Assembly: GCA_003054655.1 (NCBI GenBank)
Contig: QAYZ01000012.1
Coordinates: 248,001 to 312,000, forward strand
DNA from: Spartobacteria bacterium LR76
Lineage (GTDB): Bacteria; Verrucomicrobiota; Verrucomicrobiia; Chthoniobacterales; Terrimicrobiaceae
DNA length: 64,000 nucleotides
Reading direction: 5' to 3'
A program made the position numbers and the translations under genes. Positions 26,386 through 34,793 of the stretch are shown here, piece by piece; the first letter of the stretch is position 1; every line of letters starts with the position of its first letter. The notes below the pieces were generated by a model that worked only from the letters and a program-made list of their open reading frames with translations, did not search any database and was not told the DNA's origin.

Positions 26386-28026
26386 ATGAACACCTCTTTC
26401 CCTGCAGTTTCTCGAAGAATGGCCGCCGCTCTTTCGCTGGCTGGTTCGCTTGTCGCCGCGGCGTCTCCGGCTCTTGCGGCAGACGGTACCTGGATCTCGG
26501 ATGCCGCTGGCAACTGGAATACCACGAACACGGCTCCCTGGCAGGATGGCATTATAGCCTCCGGGATCGATGCGAATGCGTATTTCAACAAGATCGATAT
26601 CACGGGAGCGCGTACGGTTACGCTGACCGAGAGCATGACGGTGGGTAACCTGTTTTTCGGCGACACCAGTGGAACGCAGGCATGGACGCTGGCGCGTACA
26701 TCGACCTCGGTGTTAACCCTTCAGACGTCTTCGGGGACGCCGACGATCACGGTGGATAACGGCACGACGACGATCAGCGCTGCGCTTGGTGGAACTCAAG
26801 GCTATACCAAGGCTGGAGCCGGCAAGTTAATTCTCACCGGAACTAATACCGGTCTGACGGGGCAGATCACAGTAAATGCGGGTACGCTCGACATCTGGAC
26901 TACGAACTCGATTGGGAGTAATAACATCAATCTCGCATCGGCAACTTCCACGCTGGATAACTCCAATTTCGCGTCGGTTTCGACGACGATTTCGGGCGAC
27001 ATCACTGGCTCGGGGAGAATCATCAAGACAAGCGGAGTGAGCGGACTTGTGCTTGCCGGCAACAATACCTTCTCTGGGGGAGTGGAGATTCAGGCGGGTT
27101 CCGTCGAGGCCGGAAGCGGCCTGAATAATGGCGTCGGTACTGGTACATTGTCATTCAAAGGTGGTGCGTTTCTGTCCACGGATAATAACGCACGGACATT
27201 CACCAACGTGATTTCAATGGGGTCCAATGCCTTGCGGTTTGGTGCTGTGCAGGATGCCGCCACTGGCAAGGGTGATCTGACGTTCGCCTGGACAGGTTCT
27301 ACGGCAGTGGGCGGGAGCAAGAACTGGACTGTGAATAACAGCACGCGGGTTACGTTTAAGAACTCCTGGACGGGAAACTCGGACCATAATATTAACAAGC
27401 TAGGGACTGGAACCCTGGTGTTTGATGGAAACATCACTGGTTCGAGCGGCGTTGGTATCACGGTCAATGCGGGAACCATGTTGCTTAATGGCAGCAAGTC
27501 GACGTCTAACGCCGTAACCGTAAACAGTGGCGGTACATTCGGCGGCAACTCGCCCTCGATGGCCGGCACCTTCACGGTGAATGCCGGCGGCGCGATAGCC
27601 CCTGGCGATGGCGGGATCGGGACGCTGACGGCGACCAACCTGACCTGGAATGGCGAGACCAGCGGCACATTTGCCCAGATGAAGTTTGAACTGAGCAACA
27701 CCGGCGGGCAGAGCACCTCGGCCACGGCTGACCGTCTCGCCCTCGGCGCTGGCATCCTGGCCAAGGGCAGCGGATCGATCTTCACCTTCGACTTTCTCGG
27801 CACGGGTGCTGCGGGCAATACCTACACGCTCATGACCTTCGGCAGCAGCACAGGATTCTCGGTAAGCGACTTTACCTACACCAATCTGACCAGCGGTCTT
27901 GATGGTACATTCGCCCTGAATGGCACGAGTCTCACGTTCACCGTGGTGCCGGAGCCGGCGACCTTTGCGCTGCTCGGAGCGGGTTTGATGGTGATGTTCT
28001 TCGCACGCCGCAGGCATCGTGAATAA
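26386..28026 (+). CDS. PEP-CTERM protein with autotransporter-associated beta-strand repeats
   Basis: 546 aa from ATG 26386 (an ATG at 26362 is also possible). Signal peptide RRMAAALSLAGSLVAAASPA ending ALA. The body has beta-strand repeats such as YTKAGAGKLILTGTNTGLTG and NKLGTGTLVFDGNITGS. The C-terminus is a PEP-CTERM sorting signal: VPEPATFALLGAGLMVMFFA followed by RRRHRE. It has the same plan as the protein at 16115-18001. It is expected to pass through an exosortase and stay on the cell surface. A strong terminator follows 45 bases after the stop. Confidence 0.88.
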   Translation: MNTSFPAVSRRMAAALSLAGSLVAAASPALAADGTWISDAAGNWNTTNTAPWQDGIIASGIDANAYFNKIDITGARTVTLTESMTVGNLFFGDTSGTQAWTLARTSTSVLTLQTSSGTPTITVDNGTTTISAALGGTQGYTKAGAGKLILTGTNTGLTGQITVNAGTLDIWTTNSIGSNNINLASATSTLDNSNFASVSTTISGDITGSGRIIKTSGVSGLVLAGNNTFSGGVEIQAGSVEAGSGLNNGVGTGTLSFKGGAFLSTDNNARTFTNVISMGSNALRFGAVQDAATGKGDLTFAWTGSTAVGGSKNWTVNNSTRVTFKNSWTGNSDHNINKLGTGTLVFDGNITGSSGVGITVNAGTMLLNGSKSTSNAVTVNSGGTFGGNSPSMAGTFTVNAGGAIAPGDGGIGTLTATNLTWNGETSGTFAQMKFELSNTGGQSTSATADRLALGAGILAKGSGSIFTFDFLGTGAAGNTYTLMTFGSSTGFSVSDFTYTNLTSGLDGTFALNGTSLTFTVVPEPATFALLGAGLMVMFFARRRHRE

Positions 28027-28071
28027 GGATTCATGATCCATGGCGTGAGGGGACGCTGCCTGTGATCAATG

Positions 28072-28107
28072 GAGAGGCGCGAGGCAACTCGCGCCTCTCG
28101 CATTTTT
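28072..28107 (+). terminator. Intrinsic terminator after the PEP-CTERM adhesin
   Basis: Perfect 12-bp stem, GAGAGGCGCGAG (28072-28083) with CTCGCGCCTCTC (28088-28099), a four-base loop, then GCATTTTT. The convergent GH1-AraC gene ends 45 bases beyond it. Confidence 0.9.
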
Positions 28108-28152
28108 GGAGGGGATGACTCGATCCCGCTAAGCCGGTCCGGTCGGGAAGAG

Positions 28153-29937
28153 TCAGCGGTCGAGCGTCGGGCGGACCTGTGAGGACCGCGGGTTCTTGGG
28201 CTGCAGGTTGGTCCAGGCAGCGGGGGCGGGGGCTGTCATGCTAAAGAGGCGGCGATAGCGCCCCGGGGTTTCGCCGGTGAGTTTTTTGAAGACCTTGGCA
28301 AAGTGAATGCGGTCCGAGAATCCGCAGGCCTCGGCGACGTCATCGATCGTCTTGTGGCGGTTCTTGAGGAGTTCCCGGGCCTGATCGACGCGTACACGGC
28401 GGATGTAAAGACCGAGCTCGACCCCGGTATGCTGCTTGAACTTGCGCCCGAGATAGTCCGGGTGGCAGCGCAGCTTTTCCGCCAGCTCGCGGATGTTGAA
28501 CTGGGCGGCGAGGTTGGCGTGGATAAAGCGGATGGTTTCCTTCACGAGGAAGGGAGTTTGCTCATCATTGGCGGGAAGGAAGGCGTCGAGCTCCCCTCCA
28601 TTGGACGTGATGACTCCGCGATACATGATGGCGGAATCCTTCAGGCTGCGCCGCTGGGTGGCGTAGTCGACATAGATCAGGCCGAAGCGATGAGAATAAC
28701 CGTTTTGCCATTCAAAATTGTCCATTGCCGACCAGTAGAAATACCCGCGGATATCGACGCCATCCAGGATGGCCCGGCGCACCTGAAGGAGATGGGTGTT
28801 TAGGAAGTCGACGCGCGTCGTATCGTGGACCTTGCCGTCGAGGCTCAGGCTGTCGGCGGTGGCGATGCCGTTCTCCGTGATGACGACCGGCAGTTGATAG
28901 TGTTTGCTGAGGAATCGCAGCCCCCAATAGACCGCCGCGGGAGTTTGTTTCCACGAGCAGGCGGTTTCCACGTGACCCGGAGCAAAGGGCGCGGCCATGG
29001 GCAGGCCGTCCGGCCCGGCCTTTACCGGGGTGCCCTGAAAGATATTGCAGCCGTAGAAGTCGATCGGCTGGTGGATGGTCTCCATGTCCTTGCTGCGGAT
29101 TTTTGGGACGGCGGCACCATAGACCTGCAGGCCGTCCTCGGGATAGCGGCCAAAGACGACAGGATCGCTCAGCCAGGTATTGTTCCAGATGGCACCGGGG
29201 AATACTGTAAAGGTGGCCTTGCGCGCGGCCTCGGTATCGGCGGGTGAGTCCGTGTACGGGTAGAATACCGTGGCCGAGGGCGACCAGCAGATCGATGCGG
29301 GTTTCAAGGTGCGGGCGCGAATCGCCTGCACGGCCCGCCCGTGTGCGAGGAGGGCATGGTGCGTCGCCAGAAGGATCTCGGGTAGCTCCAACCTCAGCCC
29401 GGGGGCGTGCTCCCCGGTGCCGTATCCCATGCCGATGAAGCACTGCGGATCGGAAAGGGTGACCCAGTTTTGCACGCGGTCGGAGAGTTTGTGCACGATC
29501 AGGGTGACGTAATCCTCGAACCATGCCGGGCTGTCGGGATTCAGCCAGCCGCCGCGCAGGAAAAGCTCATACGGATAGTCCCAGTGAAACAATGTGACCC
29601 ATGGGGCGATGCCGGCGGCGAGAAGCTCGTCGACGAGGCGGTCGTAGAAATCTAGCCCCTTTCTGTTCACCGCTCCGACTCCTGCGGGGATGACGCGCGG
29701 CCAGGAGATGGAAAAGCGATAGGCATTGAGGCCGATCTGCGAGAACAGGGAGACGTCCTCGCGATGGCGGCGATAGTGATCGCAGGCCTCTCGCCCCGAG
29801 TGCCCTTCTCTCACGTGCTCCCCGGTGCGGGTAAACATGTCCCAGACGGAAAGGCCTTTGCCCTCCGCATTCCAGGCCCCTTCTATCTGGTGGGCGGAGG
29901 TGGAAGCTCCCCATACGAAATGCTTGGGAAAGGTCAT
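28153..29937 (-). CDS. GH1 domain fused to AraC-type DNA-binding domain; acid/base motif N-E-P replaced by S-D-P
   Basis: 594 aa. Residues 1-440 are a full-length GH1 barrel with AHQIEGAWNAEGKGLSVWD, RFSISWPRV, TLFHWDYP, the nucleophile motif VVITENG (E355) and NFEW. At the acid/base site the usual T-x-N-E-P reads TLSDP (S162, D163, P164): catalytic Glu became Asp, and the Asn that holds the sugar 2-OH became Ser. Residues about 463-565 form an AraC/XylS double helix-turn-helix (FNIRELAEKLRCHPDYLGRK; TIDDVAEACGFSDRIHFAKV; ending TPGRYRR). No signal peptide, so cytoplasmic. It diverges from an intact GH1 paralogue over 180 bases. I infer a one-component regulator that uses a crippled or slow glycosidase as sugar sensor. 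The Asp may keep weak activity, so an active enzyme-regulator remains possible. Confidence 0.9.
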   Translation of the reverse strand: MTFPKHFVWGASTSAHQIEGAWNAEGKGLSVWDMFTRTGEHVREGHSGREACDHYRRHREDVSLFSQIGLNAYRFSISWPRVIPAGVGAVNRKGLDFYDRLVDELLAAGIAPWVTLFHWDYPYELFLRGGWLNPDSPAWFEDYVTLIVHKLSDRVQNWVTLSDPQCFIGMGYGTGEHAPGLRLELPEILLATHHALLAHGRAVQAIRARTLKPASICWSPSATVFYPYTDSPADTEAARKATFTVFPGAIWNNTWLSDPVVFGRYPEDGLQVYGAAVPKIRSKDMETIHQPIDFYGCNIFQGTPVKAGPDGLPMAAPFAPGHVETACSWKQTPAAVYWGLRFLSKHYQLPVVITENGIATADSLSLDGKVHDTTRVDFLNTHLLQVRRAILDGVDIRGYFYWSAMDNFEWQNGYSHRFGLIYVDYATQRRSLKDSAIMYRGVITSNGGELDAFLPANDEQTPFLVKETIRFIHANLAAQFNIRELAEKLRCHPDYLGRKFKQHTGVELGLYIRRVRVDQARELLKNRHKTIDDVAEACGFSDRIHFAKVFKKLTGETPGRYRRLFSMTAPAPAAWTNLQPKNPRSSQVRPTLDR

Positions 29938-30117
29938 GGCGAAAAAATCCAGGGGCAGGGTGGTCAGCTAACGAAGCTGTATCGAAAAGCTATCAAATGG
30001 CCTGCGTGGCGCAACCCGTTTGAAGGTCGGATAATGGCAATAAAATTGTCAGAAACAGCCCTATATAGAGATGCGAAAGTAGCTAAGTTGGTGGTGAACC
30101 CTCATTTGTCATTCGCC
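29938..30117. promoter_or_regulatory. Shared promoter region of the two divergent GH1 genes
   Basis: 180 bases lie between the GH1-AraC regulator and the GH1 enzyme. Two imperfect direct repeats, CGAAGCT (29972-29978) and CGAAAAGCT (29983-29991), are one helical turn apart, the sort of arrangement AraC proteins use. A weak sigma-70-like pair (TTGAAG at 30020, TAAAAT at 30041) faces the enzyme gene with a short spacer. The assignment to this regulator is inference. Confidence 0.4.
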
Positions 30118-31569
30118 ATGTTCCCATCCCGCTCTTCATTTCCGTCGTTCTTCACCTGGGGCGCTGCGGCTGCTGCTTATCAGATAGAAGGGGCCTGGAA
30201 TGCGGAGGGCAAAGGCCTTTCCGTCTGGGACATGATGACCTCCCAACCAGGCCGTATCTGGGCTGGCGGGACGGGGCAGGAGGCCTGCGACCATTTTCAT
30301 CGTTACGAAGAGGACATCCGGCTGATGCAGAGCCTGGGCTTTGACGCCTATCGCTTTTCCATCTCCTGGCCGCGCGTCATTCCGTCCGGCGTGGGGCAGC
30401 CCAATGCCAAGGGCCTGGATTTCTATGACCGTCTGGTCGATTGCATGCTCGGTGCGGGCCTGGAGCCGTGGCTGACACTCTTTCACTGGGACTATCCGTA
30501 TGAGCTGTTCCTCCAGGGGGGGTGGTTGAATGACAATAGTCCGGCGTGGTTTGAGGAGTACACCCGCCTGGTGGTTGACCGCCTGTCGGATCGTGTCTCC
30601 CACTGGATGACGCTGAATGAGCCCCAGTGCTTCCTCGGCATGGGACACCTGACGGGAGAGCATGCCCCTGGACTCAAGCTGGGAATGAAGGAAGTGCTCC
30701 TGGCGGTCCACAACGCCATGCTGTCTCATGGGCGTTCGGTCCAGGTGATCCGGGAGCGGGCCAAACGGAAGCCTGTTGTGGGAATCGCTCCCGTGGGCTG
30801 CATTTCCCATCCGGCCACGGACTCCGCCGCAGATGCGGAGGCGGCGATGCGGGTAATGGCTGAGGTTTATCCCGACAATCTTTGGAATAACGTCTGGTTT
30901 GCAGATCCGATCGTTCTCGGACACTATCCCGAGGCAGGGCTAAAGGCCTACGGACGCAACGTGCCAAAGGTCTCGCCCGGAGACATGGAGACGATCTGCC
31001 AGCCCCTGGACTTTTACGGCTGCAATATCTACTCGAGCACGGAGGTGCGCTCGGGTGAGGGTGGCCGCATCGAGACTGTGCCAGCCGGGCAGGGCGGGGC
31101 GCATACCCACTTTGGATGGAATGTCACTCCTGAGGCCTTGTACTGGGGGCCGAAGTTTCTGGCCGAGCGTTACAAGCTCCCGATCGTCGTCACGGAGAAC
31201 GGACTTTCGCAGAACGACTGGGTGGACCTCGATGGTTGCGTACGCGACTATGCGCGCATCGATTTTCTGAATCGCTACCTCCGTCAGCTCGATCGAGCGG
31301 TGGCGGATGGCGTGGATGTGCGCGGGTATTTCCATTGGTCGATCCTCGATAACTTTGAGTGGGCCGAGGGGTACAAGCATCGCTTCGGCCTCGTGTATGT
31401 CGACTACGCAACCCAGCAGCGCATCCCGAAAGAGTCTGCCTATTGGTTTCAGCGGTTGATGGAAACCAATGGCGATTCGCTTTATGCCAAATGGGATGGC
31501 GCGCGACCTGAGTTGCCGGACTTTACCCTGGACTCCCCGGAGCCGGCGATCCTGCCCGGCGTGAGATAG
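30118..31569 (+). CDS. GH1 beta-glucosidase-type enzyme
   Basis: 483 aa from ATG 30118, the normal GH1 length; the frame is open far upstream, but similarity to GH1 begins just here. Catalytic residues are intact: acid/base in TLNEPQ (E168) and nucleophile in VVTENG (E360). AYQIEGAWNAEGKGLSVWD, LFHWDYP and NFEWAEGYKHRFG complete the glycon pocket. GH1 enzymes release terminal beta-glucose, galactose, mannose or related sugars. No signal peptide, so it probably acts on imported oligosaccharides. It closely resembles the GH1 half of the divergent AraC fusion, so the pair arose by duplication. It appears to head an operon with the secreted protein at 31592 and the GH16 gene. Confidence 0.95.
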   Translation: MFPSRSSFPSFFTWGAAAAAYQIEGAWNAEGKGLSVWDMMTSQPGRIWAGGTGQEACDHFHRYEEDIRLMQSLGFDAYRFSISWPRVIPSGVGQPNAKGLDFYDRLVDCMLGAGLEPWLTLFHWDYPYELFLQGGWLNDNSPAWFEEYTRLVVDRLSDRVSHWMTLNEPQCFLGMGHLTGEHAPGLKLGMKEVLLAVHNAMLSHGRSVQVIRERAKRKPVVGIAPVGCISHPATDSAADAEAAMRVMAEVYPDNLWNNVWFADPIVLGHYPEAGLKAYGRNVPKVSPGDMETICQPLDFYGCNIYSSTEVRSGEGGRIETVPAGQGGAHTHFGWNVTPEALYWGPKFLAERYKLPIVVTENGLSQNDWVDLDGCVRDYARIDFLNRYLRQLDRAVADGVDVRGYFHWSILDNFEWAEGYKHRFGLVYVDYATQQRIPKESAYWFQRLMETNGDSLYAKWDGARPELPDFTLDSPEPAILPGVR

Positions 31570-31591
31570 TAGCATCACCCCCCCACTTCCT

Positions 31592-32404
31592 GTGTCGAAA
31601 CTCTCCCCCATACTTTGCACGATCCTTTCTGCTCTGGTCTTTGCTGGAGTAGTCAATGCGGATCCGTATCCGGTGAACTTTGTGACGCCGCCGTCGGAGT
31701 TCACGGCAGGTTCGCTGGACAAGAACAATGGCTGGAGAGTGGCAAATCAGGCCCCGGCCAACGGGGATTTCGTCATTCAACCCGGTGTCGGACTGATGGT
31801 CGTGCCCAATACGGGCGGAAGTCATGCGCTGGCTTATGCCTTTGTCGCTGACGAACTGATCGCGGGCGGTCGGGATCGGAGTTCGGAGGGTATGCCGTCG
31901 ACCTTCACGGCAAATTTCTTTCTCAAGCAATCAAGCACTGCGGGCAAGGGTGCGCTGCTGGGCCTGGGCTGGGCGCTGTTTATTCCAGCGGGGATGAACA
32001 ATGTGCCCTTCATTGCGACATTTTCGCGGCATCCGGAGATGGGCGGCTACCGGCTGAGCCTGGGAAAGAATTCCGACCAGACCCAGATCGCAGGGGCTGC
32101 GGAGGTGGGGATTCCTGAGGCGGACCTGGGCTTCAAAGACGGAAAGTCTGATCCCCTCCAGCTCTCACTGACGCTGGTCAACATGGGCCAGCCCACCGAG
32201 TGGGCGAGCGTATGCATGTTGACGAATCTGACGACAAAGAAGACGTTCACTTTGCAGAACACGATGAACGCGCCGGGCGTCTACAAGGCGGATGATCTCA
32301 TCCGCACGATCATCAACTTTCGTCGAGCCGGTCAGGATGGCCTCGATGCTGTAGTAGTCACCGAAATCGACGCCGAGCCAGTGCCGGCGCCGACTCTTCC
32401 ATAA
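31592..32404 (+). CDS. Secreted protein of unknown function in the GH1-GH16 operon
   Basis: 270 aa from GTG 31592. A signal peptide is evident (residues 1-23, SKLSPILCTILSALVFAGVV, then NADP). The mature region is Gly/Asn-rich and probably all-beta (GALLGLGWALFIPAGMNNVP, YRLSLGKNSDQ, LQLSLTLVNMG), like a concanavalin-type or surface-binding fold, but I do not recognise the family. It ends VPAPTLP without a membrane anchor or PEP-CTERM tail. Spacing to the GH1 gene (22 bases) and GH16 gene (28 bases) places it in a beta-glucan operon, perhaps as a glycan-binding helper. Confidence 0.75.
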   Translation: MSKLSPILCTILSALVFAGVVNADPYPVNFVTPPSEFTAGSLDKNNGWRVANQAPANGDFVIQPGVGLMVVPNTGGSHALAYAFVADELIAGGRDRSSEGMPSTFTANFFLKQSSTAGKGALLGLGWALFIPAGMNNVPFIATFSRHPEMGGYRLSLGKNSDQTQIAGAAEVGIPEADLGFKDGKSDPLQLSLTLVNMGQPTEWASVCMLTNLTTKKTFTLQNTMNAPGVYKADDLIRTIINFRRAGQDGLDAVVVTEIDAEPVPAPTLP

Positions 32405-32432
32405 CGGAACGCACCAACCCCCTGTTTATCTT

Positions 32433-34415
32433 ATGAAACGCTCCATGCTTCTCGCATGCTGTCTCATCGCAGCATTCTCCACGTCCGTGCCTGCCGCCGA
32501 TGAACCCGCCGCCGGGCCAACGAAATCTCTCCTGCTCCCGGAGGGGCAGACCTCGGTCGATATGGAGAGATTTGCTCCGAGCGGTGCCCAGGTGACGATG
32601 AGTCCCGATGGGAGCGGAGCCCTGATGACCATAGCGGTCGGTAGCGAGCAGTACCCGGGCGTGCACTTCAAGCCGGAGGATGCGTGGGATCTTTCCGCCT
32701 TTGGCTGGGTGGAAGGAACGTTTACCAACCTGGGCACGAAGCCGTCGGCCTGCGCGCTCCGGATTGATGGCCAGTCAGCGGGCGGCGAGTGGGGTTCCAA
32801 CACGGAGCAAGTCACGGTGAAGCCGGGTGAAACGGGCAAGGCGCGAGTCTACTTTGGCTATGCCTATGGCGGGAAACCATCGACCAAGCTCAACCAGTCG
32901 GCCATTTCCAAGGTGGTGATCTTTTGCAATAAATCCGGCGAGGAGCAAAAAATCCGCATCGACTCGATCGTGGCTGGAGGCAAGGCGGGCGAGGCACCTC
33001 CAGTGAAGCCGGAGAATGTCCGCATCACGCCCGTCAACGGCGTGCTCTACGACAAGGGCGTGACCCTGAAGGAGAACCAGACCGAGGGCAAGGAAGGCGC
33101 GGTCGTCACGCCGTCGGCGGACGGAATCGGCATCGAGTTCCCCGCGGGAGCGAGTCCGAAGTGGGCCCTGCTCAAGCCTGAGATCGGGCGCTGGAGCCTG
33201 ATCAACGCGTACGGCGTGAAGGTGGAATTTGTCAATACAGGTGATCAGCCGGTAAAGCTCCGGGTGAAGGTCGGCAGCAATGGCGGCCCGACGGATGCGA
33301 TTGACTCGGAGGTCGTGGCTCCCGGCGCGACGGGAGTGGTCGAGGTGCCCTTTGAGCCCGCCGTGCCGTGGCTGGGGATCAAGGACTCGACGAAGACGAG
33401 CTGGAATGGCGTGAAGGGAACCGGCACGAGCTTCACCAGCGACAACGCCAGCAGCGTCGTGTTTTCCGTGGAAGGCTCGGACAAGAAGCAGGCGGTGACG
33501 ATCAAGTCGGTCGTGGCCGGCGAGCTTTCGCCGCGCCCGATCCCGGATTGGGTCGGCAAGCGCCCTCCCGTCGACGGCGACTGGGTGCTGACGTTTGAGG
33601 AGAACTTCGACGGCAATACGGTCGATTACCGGAAGTGGAATGTTTATACGGAGAACTATTGGGACAAGCGCAGCCACTTCAGCAAGGACAACGTGATCGT
33701 CGAGGGTGGCGAGGCCAAGCTGCGGTATGAAAAGAAGACCGGGTTTCACAACGACGACCCGAGCCGGAAGCAAACCGACTATGCGACGGGCTTCCTCGAT
33801 ACCTACGGCAAGTGGGTGCAGCGGTACGGGTACTTTGAGTCGCGCATGAAGCTGACCAAGGGGCCGGGCATGTGGCCTGCCTTCTGGCTCATGCCGGATC
33901 GCGGCCTCGCCGCCGGTCCGCAGTGGAAGCGCGCCGATACCGGCAACGGGGCGATGGAGTTTGACATCATGGAGCATCTCGGCCGCTGGGGGCGCTACCG
34001 CTTCAATATCGCCCTGCACTGGGACGGATATGGAAAGGGGCACCAGCAGACGGGCAGCCAGACGATCTACTACCAGCCGGACAAGGATGGCTACATCACC
34101 TCCGGTCTGTTGTGGCTGCCGGGATTGGCGGTATTCTACGCGAATGGCCGGGAGGTGCTTCGCTGGGAGACGCCTCGCATCTCGGATGTGCCATCCGATA
34201 TCATGTTTACCAATGTCACAGGCGGATGGGACAACAACGGTATCGACGACTCCAAGATGCCGGATGACTTTGTGATTGATTACGTCCGCGCCTGGCAGCG
34301 CAAGGATCTGGCCTCCGACCTGGATGGCTACAAACTCCCCGAGGGAGCGGTGCCTGGCCCAGCCGCACCGACAGCCACCCCTGCCGCATCTCCGGCTCCG
34401 GCCAAGGCGCAGTAA
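32433..34415 (+). CDS. Secreted multidomain GH16 endo-glycanase
   Basis: 660 aa. Signal peptide (MKRSMLLACCLIAAFSTSVPA), then two beta-sandwich modules at about 30-190 and 200-370 that share 'WxLxxFGWVEGTFTNLG' / 'WSLINAYGVKVEFVNTG' patterns and look like carbohydrate-binding domains, then a GH16 catalytic domain at about 385-630. The GH16 signature is EFDIME (E509, D511, E514), with ESRMKLTKGPGMWPAFWLMP before it and a C-terminal VIDYVRAWQ strand. GH16 members with this plan act on agar, porphyran, laminarin or related glucans; the target is not settled by sequence alone. A Pro/Ala tail ends the protein. A strong terminator follows. Confidence 0.9.
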   Translation: MKRSMLLACCLIAAFSTSVPAADEPAAGPTKSLLLPEGQTSVDMERFAPSGAQVTMSPDGSGALMTIAVGSEQYPGVHFKPEDAWDLSAFGWVEGTFTNLGTKPSACALRIDGQSAGGEWGSNTEQVTVKPGETGKARVYFGYAYGGKPSTKLNQSAISKVVIFCNKSGEEQKIRIDSIVAGGKAGEAPPVKPENVRITPVNGVLYDKGVTLKENQTEGKEGAVVTPSADGIGIEFPAGASPKWALLKPEIGRWSLINAYGVKVEFVNTGDQPVKLRVKVGSNGGPTDAIDSEVVAPGATGVVEVPFEPAVPWLGIKDSTKTSWNGVKGTGTSFTSDNASSVVFSVEGSDKKQAVTIKSVVAGELSPRPIPDWVGKRPPVDGDWVLTFEENFDGNTVDYRKWNVYTENYWDKRSHFSKDNVIVEGGEAKLRYEKKTGFHNDDPSRKQTDYATGFLDTYGKWVQRYGYFESRMKLTKGPGMWPAFWLMPDRGLAAGPQWKRADTGNGAMEFDIMEHLGRWGRYRFNIALHWDGYGKGHQQTGSQTIYYQPDKDGYITSGLLWLPGLAVFYANGREVLRWETPRISDVPSDIMFTNVTGGWDNNGIDDSKMPDDFVIDYVRAWQRKDLASDLDGYKLPEGAVPGPAAPTATPAASPAPAKAQ

Positions 34416-34437
34416 AAAGCTGCCTGCTTCTCTCAAG

Positions 34438-34478
34438 ACCGCTTCCCGACGATCGTGCCGGGAAGCGGTTTTGCTTTT
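34438..34478 (+). terminator. Intrinsic terminator of the GH1-GH16 operon
   Basis: 11-bp stem ACCGCTTCCCG (34438-34448) with CGGGAAGCGGT (34459-34469), ten-base loop, then TTTGCTTTT. It starts 22 bases after the GH16 stop. Confidence 0.9.
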
Positions 34479-34793
34479 CTCGTCATGGACCCGGAGGCCA
34501 TCGGCCTGTCCGGGATCGGTTAAGCGATATCGGGGCGGATTGTGAAGCTCCTAGCGGCACGTTTGCTCAAGCCCGGCAGGTTGCTGCCGACCTGGCCCGG
34601 TCGCGTTGGCTGCTGATAGAGGAAACACATGATAGCCTGCCTCACTGGGCGCAGCTTTTGCGTAGGATTGCGTACTGTACGCCATCTGGCTGCGGATTTG
34701 CCTCTCGAGGCTGATGACGTTTACGGAGGGTCGTTCATTTCGGCTTTACACCGTCCGGGAAATTTATCAGCTTTGCTTGTATAAGTTGATCTT
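34479..34793 (+). promoter_or_regulatory. Leader of a PEP-CTERM gene with a 13-bp palindrome
   Basis: No convincing gene. GCGTACTGTACGC at 34670-34682 is a perfect palindrome around a central T and lies 112 bases ahead of the next gene. A closely related palindrome stands upstream of the PEP-CTERM gene at 57689. Overlapping short hairpins occur around 34577-34600 (CGGCAG/CTGCCG and CAGGT/ACCTG, mutually exclusive). Confidence 0.4.

Noticed and set aside
30020-30046. Sigma-70 promoter TTGAAG/TAAAAT for the GH1 enzyme as a firm call.
   Set aside because: The spacer is only 15 bases and the hexamers are weak, so it is mentioned only as part of the regulatory region.
31592-32404. PEP-CTERM assignment for the secreted protein in the GH1 operon.
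   Set aside because: It ends EPVPAPTLP without the hydrophobic helix and basic tail.
34577-34620. Reverse strand resembles the tip of bacterial SRP (4.5S) RNA (GGCCAGGTC ... AGCA).
   Set aside because: The conserved GGAA tetraloop and flanking G-G-A-A-G-G segment are absent, and the arms do not extend into a long hairpin.
34629-34784. 51-codon frame with purine-rich stretch upstream of a PEP-CTERM gene.
   Set aside because: It runs through a palindrome, has no domain or clear signal peptide, and ends near the next start; chance is more likely.
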